Positions 15,131 to 21,262 of a DNA stretch of 34,071 nt are shown one piece after another (the stretch's first letter is position 1; each line of letters opens with the position of its first letter). The notes beneath the pieces were generated by a model. The model searched no databases and was not told the origin of the DNA. It saw only the letters and a list, made by a program, of their open reading frames with translations. The position numbers and the translations under genes are program-made. The stretch is from Chloroflexota bacterium (lineage in GTDB: Bacteria; Chloroflexota; Chloroflexia; Thermomicrobiales; JADLAZ01). The stretch is from contig JADLAZ010000062.1 in assembly GCA_020849725.1 (NCBI GenBank), positions 1-34,071 on the forward strand. The letters are read 5' to 3'.

Positions 15131-15747
15131 GCTCGCCCTCGGAACAGGTCAATCGAGTCGTAGATGACGGGTAGGCCGCGAACGATAGTGAGCGCCAGCG
15201 TGCCGTAGACGACGGCCCAGCCGAGGACGCGCACCACATCGACGGCGTAGACGCGGCCAAGGAGCGAGTCCGGCGCGACCTGCGCGGCGACGACGCCGCA
15301 CAGGAAGCAGAAGGCGACAGCCTTGACCACGCCGTACAGCCCGCGCATGAAGCGCGAGCCAGTCAGCCAGCGCGTGAGCGCCGAGCGCATCATCGTCGAG
15401 CTGCCAAAAGCGGTCTTGCCCTCGCCGTAGGAGAGCGACCGCAGCGAGTCGACGGCAAAGCCGCGCGTCATCACGATCAAGGGGAAGGCGACCGGCACCA
15501 GTTGCAGATTGGCGAACACGATCCAGTAGGCATTCTCGACGACGCGATCGCCGGCGATGTCAAAAATTGCGCCGAACTGGCTGTCGCTGCCGCGCCGGCG
15601 GGCCACCCACCCGTCGAGACCATCCGCGGCGAAAATGACGATCGTCAGCAGCAGCGCCGTCAGCGCAAGCGCGGCTGAGCCGCTGTAGAGCAGCCCCAGC
15701 GTCAGAAACAGGAGTACCAGCCGTCCCAGCGTTATGAGGTTGGCCAT
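15127..15747 (-). CDS. CDP-alcohol phosphatidyltransferase
   Basis: 206 aa from the ATG at 15747 with GAGGG upstream; a GTG at 15768 is less likely. The complete family signature is present: DGLDGWVAR, then eight residues, then GAIFDIAGD, giving all four aspartates of D-x2-D-G-x2-A-R-x8-G-x3-D-x3-D. About six membrane helices are visible. The enzyme class couples CDP-diacylglycerol to an alcohol: glycerol-3-phosphate, inositol-phosphate or serine. Next to a HAD-IB phosphatase, phosphatidylglycerophosphate is a reasonable product; phosphatidylinositol phosphate is the main alternative given the PatA-like neighbour. Confidence 0.93.
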   Translation of the reverse strand: MANLITLGRLVLLFLTLGLLYSGSAALALTALLLTIVIFAADGLDGWVARRRGSDSQFGAIFDIAGDRVVENAYWIVFANLQLVPVAFPLIVMTRGFAVDSLRSLSYGEGKTAFGSSTMMRSALTRWLTGSRFMRGLYGVVKAVAFCFLCGVVAAQVAPDSLLGRVYAVDVVRVLGWAVVYGTLALTIVRGLPVIYDSIDLFRGRA

Positions 15748-15793
15748 CCGCCCTCGCCGCCCAATCACACTCCGCCACGCTCACAACAGGCAG

Positions 15794-15799
15794 ATTGTA
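15794..15799 (-). promoter_or_regulatory. Possible -10 element for the phospholipid gene set
   Basis: TACAAT on the minus strand, five of six with TATAAT, predicts a start near 15787 and a 40-nt leader before the CDP-alcohol phosphatidyltransferase. No clear -35 box is present. It falls in the 105-bp gap after the PH/DUF1648 gene. Confidence 0.35.
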
Positions 15800-15852
15800 G
15801 CATGCACTGGCCCGTTCGCGGCGCGGCGGCCGCTGCCCCGCAGCGCGGCGCG

Positions 15853-16911
15853 CTACAGCACGTTGACCACCGCCACCCAGGCTACGCACCCCGTCAGGAT
15901 CGGGCCGCCAAGCAGGAGGCGCGCGGCGAAGGCATCGTAGCGCTGCACGCTGAGCGCCAACAGTGCATTGACCAGGACGACGCCAAGCATCAGCGCCGGC
16001 AGCAGCAGGATCTCGCGCGGCTGGCCGATGCGGTCCACCTGACCGAGTGCGTTGAAGTGCAGTGCGATGCGATCCGGCTGCCCCGGTAGTTTCCAGAAGA
16101 TGTAGGCGACCATCGACAGATTGATCGCACCGGCCAGACCCAGCAGCAGCCGGCCGGTGCGGTCACCTAGCACGCCGAGCGGCGCGCTGAGCCGGCCGCC
16201 GGTGGTTGCTTGCTCGGCTGACGACGCCGGCTCGGTCGCTTCGGGCCGGCGTGGTCGTCGGCGCCGCTCCGGGACCGGCGCGACGACCGGCAGTTGCTGG
16301 GTCGCGCCGACCGGCAGCGCCGCCGGGTCGGGGCGCTCGACGGTCGCCGGCGCCTGCGCAACCCGCTCGCGCAGGCGAACAAGCTCTTCCATGAACCGCA
16401 CTGGCCGGTCGGGAGAGAGCAGGTAGATGGCCGTACCGGTGCAGACGGCGACCTGTCGGTGCAGCGGCTGAGTAGCGAAGGTGCGCACGCTGGCGCCGTC
16501 GGCCAGCGGGAAGGCTTCCAGGTAATAGCCGGGCCACGGCACCGACGGCCCGGACCGCTGCCCTTCAAGCACGTGCTGCGCCGGCCCGACGAACTCGATC
16601 TCACCGAGCGGCACGACGAAGCGCGCCCAGCCCCAGCGGATCGTCAGCACCTGCCGGTCCAGCACGTAGATGAGCGTGAAGTAAGCGTACAGCAGGTAGG
16701 CCAGCGATATCGCCAGCGCCGCGCCGACGACGACCGCCACCACCAGCACCGCCCGCATGCCCGGCGTCTCCTGGCTCGGCAGCACTCGGTAAAAGAGGAA
16801 CAGCGTCAGCGCCAGGCATGCCAGCAGGCAGAGCAGCCCGATCAGGCCGCCGGGTGAGGCAGCCGACCGCCAGGTGGCGCGCCCACGCAGCGACGCCCTA
16901 GTCGCCGACAC
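15853..16911 (-). CDS. Membrane protein with PH-like domain and C-terminal DUF1648 segment
   Basis: 352 aa from a GTG that lies 14 bp inside the end of ilvE. Two N-terminal helices (about 24-42 and 54-76) are followed by a bacterial PH-like domain: LIYVLDRQVLTIRWGWARFVVPLGEIEFV, then GYYLEAFPLADG and YLLSPDRPVRFMEEL. A charged Pro/Arg-rich linker (about 195-235) leads to three more helices. The segment DRIALHFNALGQVDRIG is the hallmark of DUF1648 membrane proteins. Bacterial PH proteins of this layout are implicated in membrane or stress functions, but this one has no known role. Confidence 0.75.
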   Translation of the reverse strand: MSATRASLRGRATWRSAASPGGLIGLLCLLACLALTLFLFYRVLPSQETPGMRAVLVVAVVVGAALAISLAYLLYAYFTLIYVLDRQVLTIRWGWARFVVPLGEIEFVGPAQHVLEGQRSGPSVPWPGYYLEAFPLADGASVRTFATQPLHRQVAVCTGTAIYLLSPDRPVRFMEELVRLRERVAQAPATVERPDPAALPVGATQQLPVVAPVPERRRRPRRPEATEPASSAEQATTGGRLSAPLGVLGDRTGRLLLGLAGAINLSMVAYIFWKLPGQPDRIALHFNALGQVDRIGQPREILLLPALMLGVVLVNALLALSVQRYDAFAARLLLGGPILTGCVAWVAVVNVL

Positions 16912-17845
16912 GGGCGGGGGTCGCGGCGTACACCGGCGTACACCAGTGGTGGTAGGCGTTCAGCTTGCCGCGCACCGCGCCGAAGTAGACGTCCTGGATG
17001 CGCTGGGTGATCGGCCCGATGGCGCCGCTGCCGATCTGGCGACGGTCCAGCTCGCCGATGGGCGCGATCTGCGCGCCAGTGCCGCACATAAACACTTCCT
17101 CGGCCACGAACAACTCGCTGCGGTCGATCGACCGCTCGATGGTGGGCAGGCCCAGCTCGCGCGCGGCTAGCTCGATGATGGCGGCGCGGGTAATGCCGAC
17201 CAGAATGTTGTCGCTCACCGGCGGTGTCACGAGCTGGCCGTTGAGCACCATGAAGATGTTCTCGCCGCTGCCCTCGGAGACGTGGCCGTCATGCGTCAGC
17301 ATCAGCGCCTCATCGAAACCATTCAGGTTGGCCTCAGACTTGGCCAGCGCCGAGTTGACGTAGATGCCGGTAACCTTGGCCCGGGCTGGTGCGACGGTGT
17401 CATCGATGCGCCGCCAACTGGAAGTGGCGATGCGCAGCGGCCGGTCAGTATCGACGTAGTTGCCGAACGGCACGCCAAAGAGCGTGAAGCCGTCCTGCAG
17501 CCCATGCAGCTTGACACCGATCGCTTCGGACGCCTTGTAGGCCAGCGGCCGCAGGTAGGCATCCTCGCGCCAGCCGTTGCGGCGCAGCATCTCGATCGTG
17601 ATGTCGCACAGCTCCTCGACTGAGTAGGGCAGGTCGATCATCAGGATGCGGCAAGAGCGATGCAGGCGCTCCATATGCTCGGCCAGCCGCAGCACGTGGA
17701 GCTGCTGCGCATCGTCGTTCCAGTAGGCGCGAATGCCCTCGAAGCAGCCGGTGCCGTAGTTGAAGGCGTGCGTCATCACGCCGATCCGAGCCTCGCTCAG
17801 GGGCATGTACTGGCCGTTGAAGAAACAGATGCTGTCGCCGCTCAT
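16898..17845 (-). CDS. ilvE: Branched-chain amino acid aminotransferase
   Basis: 315 aa from the ATG at 17845 with a GGAGG site 9 nt upstream; the long upstream extension of the open frame is not part of the family. Class IV PLP aminotransferase. MTHAFNYGTGCFEGIRAY is the N-terminal substrate-pocket motif. K157 in ARAKVTGIYVNS is the PLP-binding lysine (K159 in E. coli IlvE), followed by EALMLTHDGHVSEGSGENIF and LVGITRAAIIELA. It transfers amino groups between glutamate and the keto acids of Leu, Ile and Val. It lies between the parvulin and PH/DUF1648 genes, not with other ilv genes. Confidence 0.96.
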   Translation of the reverse strand: MSGDSICFFNGQYMPLSEARIGVMTHAFNYGTGCFEGIRAYWNDDAQQLHVLRLAEHMERLHRSCRILMIDLPYSVEELCDITIEMLRRNGWREDAYLRPLAYKASEAIGVKLHGLQDGFTLFGVPFGNYVDTDRPLRIATSSWRRIDDTVAPARAKVTGIYVNSALAKSEANLNGFDEALMLTHDGHVSEGSGENIFMVLNGQLVTPPVSDNILVGITRAAIIELAARELGLPTIERSIDRSELFVAEEVFMCGTGAQIAPIGELDRRQIGSGAIGPITQRIQDVYFGAVRGKLNAYHHWCTPVYAATPARVGD

Positions 17846-17943
17846 GCGCGCCTGCCTCCACATCCCCGCCAAGATCGTGCCGGCGCACCACCGGCCGCCG
17901 GAGCATGATACCAGGCGTGCGCGCTGGCGCGACAGCCGCGGCG

Positions 17944-19290
17944 CTAGCCGGCCGGCGTCTCCTCCGGCTCGGCATCCGTGTCCAGTCCGGGCGTGGGGGT
18001 GGGGCTGAAGGCGGGCAACGTCACGATTGAGGTGACGGTTGAGGTGGCGCGCTGCTCCTTGAGCCACTTCTCGTAGGCGCTGCTGCGCACTTGCTCGAGC
18101 AGGTTCGGCGCCACCGGCCGGCTTTCGGCTCGCTCCAGCACCTTGATCAGGTGCCAGCCAAACTGCGTCTTGACCGGGTCGCCGACGACGCCGACCGGCT
18201 GGGTAAAGGCGGCCTGCTCGAACTCCGGCGCCATGATGCCGCGCGGGAACCAGTCCAGGTCGCCCCCCTTGTCCTTGTTGCTGGCATCGCTGCTGCGGTC
18301 GCGCGCCAGCGTGGCGAAGTCGGCGCCCTTGTCCAACTCCGCCTTGATGGCGCGGGCGGCCGCTTCGTCAGCGACAAGGATGTGGGCGGCCCGCACCTGC
18401 GGCTGGTCGGTCGGGATCGACTCGGCCAGCTTCTTTTTCACCGCGTCTTCCAGCAGCTGCGGGCGCACGACCAGCTCGCGATAGTCGTCGGTGGTCATGC
18501 CGTACACCTGGCGCAGCGAGGCGCCCTGGTCCCGGAAGCTGGCGTTGGCGGTGGCGCGTGCAGCCTCGCTCATCGGCGACGGCGACACGGTGGCGGTGGC
18601 GGTCTGGAACGGCGTGCTGGTGGCCGTCGGCCCGAAGGTCGGTGACGACGTCGGCGCGACGGTGCCGGTGACCGGCGCTGGCGTCGGTGGGACCGTCGGC
18701 TGCGGGGTCAGGGTTGCGACGGCGGTCGCGGCGACTGCCGTTTGCGTGGCCTCGACCGTGCTGACCGGTGTGAAGGTCGCCGGCGGCGGCGCGAACTGGC
18801 GCTCGACCTCGGCTGCGACCTGCGCGTCGGTGACCTCGACGCCGAGCGATGGCGCACGCTGCCGGAGTACCTCGTTGGTGGCCATACCCTCCAGCGTCGG
18901 CACGTCGATCGGCGCGGTGCGCACGACGCGCAGGTCGCGCTGGAGCGACTCCATCCGCTGCTGCACGAACTGGGCATTCTGGCCGCCCATCTGCGCCTGG
19001 AATTGCAACTGCTGCAACTGACGGCCGATGTCCAGCCGACGCACCTTCCAGTACGTCTCACGGATGATCGGCACGCCGTTGACGGTGGCGATGGTCTCAC
19101 GCGGCAGGAAGACCTGATCGCGTAGGAAGCCGAAGGCGATCAGCGCGACGATCACGGCCACGGCGCCACCCATGACGACGAACAGCACCGTCCGCTGCTG
19201 CCGCTCGCGCTGTGCGCGGGACACCTGGCGCTTGGTCAGCCTGGGGGCAGCCGGCAGGGGGGCCGCCCCGCCGCGGTCGCGCTTGGCCAT
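17944..19290 (-). CDS. Membrane-anchored parvulin-type peptidylprolyl isomerase (SurA/PrsA-like)
   Basis: 448 aa. A basic cytoplasmic head is followed by one membrane helix (about 34-56). A SurA/PrsA N-terminal helical domain starts with IATVNGVPIIRETYWKVRR. It is interrupted by a Thr/Pro/Ala-rich insertion (about 167-240). The parvulin domain spans about 297-400: VRAAHILVADEAAA, then DKGGDLDWFPRGIM and FGWHLIKVLERAES. The protein should assist folding of exported proteins at the outer membrane face. A further Pro/Thr tail ends the protein. It is located where rplI would usually follow rpsR; the 107-bp gap to rpsR leaves room for its own promoter. Confidence 0.92.
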   Translation of the reverse strand: MAKRDRGGAAPLPAAPRLTKRQVSRAQRERQQRTVLFVVMGGAVAVIVALIAFGFLRDQVFLPRETIATVNGVPIIRETYWKVRRLDIGRQLQQLQFQAQMGGQNAQFVQQRMESLQRDLRVVRTAPIDVPTLEGMATNEVLRQRAPSLGVEVTDAQVAAEVERQFAPPPATFTPVSTVEATQTAVAATAVATLTPQPTVPPTPAPVTGTVAPTSSPTFGPTATSTPFQTATATVSPSPMSEAARATANASFRDQGASLRQVYGMTTDDYRELVVRPQLLEDAVKKKLAESIPTDQPQVRAAHILVADEAAARAIKAELDKGADFATLARDRSSDASNKDKGGDLDWFPRGIMAPEFEQAAFTQPVGVVGDPVKTQFGWHLIKVLERAESRPVAPNLLEQVRSSAYEKWLKEQRATSTVTSIVTLPAFSPTPTPGLDTDAEPEETPAG

Positions 19291-19397
19291 CGTCTCTCTT
19301 TGCGCGTAGAGCCTGTAGAGCGGCGGAGAACCAGTCGTGCCACTAGAACGAGGAGAACCGGCGCTCCGCCTGCTGGCTCTCCTCGGCCTACTGGGTC

Positions 19398-19817
19398 TTA
19401 CGGCCGCCCGTGCTGGGTAGTGAAGGGCAGCAGTGCCATGTGGCGGGCACGCTTCACGGCCACCGCCAGCGCCCGCTGATGCTTAGCGCAGGTGCCGTAC
19501 TTGCGCCGCGCCTCAATCTTGGCCCGCTCGGTCACGTAGCGCCGCAGCCGGCTGGCGTCCTTGTAGTCGATGTAGTCGACGTTGTCGGCGCAGAAGGCGC
19601 AGATCTTGCGCCGTGGCGCCATCCGACCACCGCCGCCGCGCCGGCGACCACGTGGACCGCCGCCGCCGCCACTGCCGCGCGGCCCCCCGAAGCGACCACC
19701 ACCACCGCCGCCCTCGCCACCGAAGCGACCACCACCACCATCGCCGCCAAAGCGGCTGCCGCCACCACCTGGCCCGTCACCGCCCGGTCGCCCGGCCGGC
19801 TGTCCCTCAGTCACCAC
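19398..19817 (-). CDS. rpsR: 30S ribosomal protein S18 with glycine-rich N-terminal extension
   Basis: 139 aa from GTG 19817; canonical S18 is about 75 aa. Residues 66-139 are a full S18: [59 protein letters not shown]. It is the zinc-ligand form, with C73, C76, C110 and H113. Residues 1-65 are almost only Gly, Arg, Phe and Asp/Glu, with three RFGG units and an RGRRRGGGG end, like RGG-box RNA-binding tails. An internal ATG at 19622 (M66) would give a normal-length S18, but its upstream sequence is a poor ribosome site, whereas 19817 follows GAGGGG. The long form is preferred with some doubt. Order rpsF-ssb-rpsR is conserved in bacteria. Confidence 0.93.
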   Translation of the reverse strand: MVTEGQPAGRPGGDGPGGGGSRFGGDGGGGRFGGEGGGGGGRFGGPRGSGGGGGPRGRRRGGGGRMAPRRKICAFCADNVDYIDYKDASRLRRYVTERAKIEARRKYGTCAKHQRALAVAVKRARHMALLPFTTQHGRP

Positions 19818-19856
19818 GCTGCGTCCCCTCTTCCGTTCGTCACACGATGCGTCGCC

Positions 19857-20291
19857 CTAGAAGGGCATCTCGTCGATATCGTCGCCGCCGTCGGCCTCGG
19901 GCGCGCCGGCCGGCCGGCCCTCGCCGATGGCCCGCTCACCACCGCCTCGGCTCTGGTCACGCGAGTCGAGCATCATCATTTCGTTGGCAATGATCTCGAC
20001 CGCCGTACGCTTCTGGCCGTTGCGGTCATCGTACTCGCGGGTGCGAAGCCGACCCTCAACGTAGACGCGCATACCCTTCTTCAGGTACTCGTTGCAGGTT
20101 TCGCCCAGGCGGTCCCAGGCCTCAATGCGGAACCACTCCGTCTCCTCGCGGGTCTCGCCCTCGGGCGTGCGCCAGTTGCGATTGACCGCGACCGAGAAGT
20201 TCGCGACCGGCTTGCCGCTTGGCGTGTAGCGCATCTCCGGGTCGCGCCCCACGTTGCCGATGATCATGACCTTATTCAGTCCCCTCGCCAT
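19857..20291 (-). CDS. ssb: Single-stranded DNA-binding protein
   Basis: 144 aa from ATG 20291. An ATG at 20297 touches the GAGGGAG site, whereas 20291 has correct spacing. The OB-fold comprises residues about 1-105: LNKVMIIGNVGRDPEMRYTPSG, FSVAVNR, ETEWFRIEAWDRLGE, YLKKGMRVYVEGRLRTREY. A short Gly/Ala-rich linker leads to the acidic tip DDIDEMPF, which recruits partner proteins of replication and repair. The start lies 20 bp within the end of rpsF, so translation of the two is coupled. Confidence 0.97.
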   Translation of the reverse strand: MARGLNKVMIIGNVGRDPEMRYTPSGKPVANFSVAVNRNWRTPEGETREETEWFRIEAWDRLGETCNEYLKKGMRVYVEGRLRTREYDDRNGQKRTAVEIIANEMMMLDSRDQSRGGGERAIGEGRPAGAPEADGGDDIDEMPF

Positions 20292-20664
20292 CGTCATCTC
20301 CCTCTGCTTCTGGCGCCTCGGGCGATGGGGCTGGCCGTCGCGCCGCCGCCTTCGCCTCGGCCTTCATCGCGTCATCCCGCCGGACAACGATGAAACGAAG
20401 CACCTTGTCATTTAGCTGCAAGTCCCGCTCCAAGCTCGTAATCTGGCCGGGATCGAGGTTGAGATGCAGCACGGCATAGTAGGCGTCGCGATAGTCACGA
20501 ATGGGGTAGGCGAGCTTGCGATGGCCCCACGGCGGGTTCGTCAACGTCTGAGCGATCTCACCGCCGCGGTTGGCGACCGTCTGGCTCACCTGGGCGAGCG
20601 CGCCCGGAAAGCCGTCATCGCCACCCTCGGGGCTGAACGCGAGCATCAACTCATAGTCACGCAC
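20272..20664 (-). CDS. rpsF: 30S ribosomal protein S6
   Basis: 130 aa from GTG 20664, eight nt after an AAAGGAG site. The S6 fold is seen in RDYELMLAFSP, GEIAQTLTNPPWGHRKLAYPI and DAYYAVLHLNLDPGQI, then LNDKVLRFIVVRRDD. An Ala/Pro/Glu/Asp-rich tail of about 30 residues ends in a strongly acidic patch, unlike short S6 proteins; S6 of E. coli also has an acidic tail. S6 pairs with S18 in the 30S platform. First gene of the rpsF-ssb-rpsR set. Confidence 0.96.
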   Translation of the reverse strand: MRDYELMLAFSPEGGDDGFPGALAQVSQTVANRGGEIAQTLTNPPWGHRKLAYPIRDYRDAYYAVLHLNLDPGQITSLERDLQLNDKVLRFIVVRRDDAMKAEAKAAARRPAPSPEAPEAEGDDDGEGTE

Positions 20665-20735
20665 GGACCAGGCTCCTTTCTCTGGAGATGCCCCGGGTCA
20701 ACGGCTGGGCGCCGGGCCTGAGGCAGAAAGGGGGT

Positions 20736-20753
20736 GGGCGATAGGTATCGCCC
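20736..20753 (-). promoter_or_regulatory. Hairpin in the rpsF leader
   Basis: Perfect 8-bp inverted repeat with a 2-nt spacer (GGGCGATA / TATCGCCC). It lies between the predicted rpsF -10 element and the start codon. Many bacteria control this operon through an S6:S18-binding leader RNA. Whether this stem is part of such an element cannot be told from the sequence alone, since the CCG-containing bulge typical of that RNA was not convincingly found. Confidence 0.35.
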
Positions 20754-20789
20754 CATCGCGTCGCGGTCAACAGCCGCGTGCGGCCTTGA

Positions 20790-20795
20790 AGTATA
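20790..20795 (-). promoter_or_regulatory. Predicted -10 element of the rpsF-ssb-rpsR operon
   Basis: TATACT on the minus strand (five of six). TGGCGA lies 17 bp further upstream as a weak -35. The start would be near 20783, giving a leader of about 120 nt, long enough for leader regulation. Confidence 0.5.
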
Positions 20796-21262
20796 GCGCG
20801 AGCGCGCGCCGCTCGCCAGCCGCGGCCATGGCCCATGGCCCGCTCCGCGCTCCGGCCAACGCGTGCCACAGCCGGCTATCCGAGACGATACTGGCCCCGC
20901 CGGTCCCGCTGAGACCGGACATCCAGCTTCAGACGGCCCGCCACCGGCGGCGGCTGCACCGCGAGAGCCAGCCAGCGGATGAGCATCTCCCGCCAATCAA
21001 CCTCTTGCGCACCGCGCCCACCTCAGGCACACTATTTCCGCTAGTCCACGTCCCCGTGCGGGCCAGCCATTGACGGCTGGCAACTGACTATCGCTCAAGT
21101 TCGGCTGCGCCAGTTCGATGTAATGGAACAGGAGCACGCCTATCGGGCGACGCCCTCAGACGGGCTACCACGGCCTTCGTTTTATGTTGCCCTGGTCGCA
21201 ACTCGTGGCCGGCGATAGACACGGCGTTGGTTCGCGTCACCCATCACGAAGAGGAGATCAGC
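20796..21262. other. Intergenic region between rpsF and the S16 lipoprotein gene
   Basis: Divergent intergenic stretch with no supportable gene; open frames here have no family features or ribosome sites. It holds a 7-bp stem hairpin (GCCAGCC 21062-21068 with GGCTGGC 21075-21081). A/T-richer sequence near 21176-21190 (TTCGTTTTATGTT) could contain the plus-strand promoter of the lipoprotein gene. Confidence 0.5.

Noticed and set aside
19532..19780. Repetitive GGC/ACC-rich DNA in rpsR as a repeat array or a separate gene
   Set aside because: The periodicity follows the Gly codons of the S18 extension; units are irregular and there are no spacers, so it is not a CRISPR or satellite array.
20786..21073. 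95-codon plus-strand open frame in the rpsF upstream region
   Set aside because: Its start overlaps the predicted rpsF promoter, and its composition (Arg/His/Pro/Ala) shows no protein family or ribosome site.
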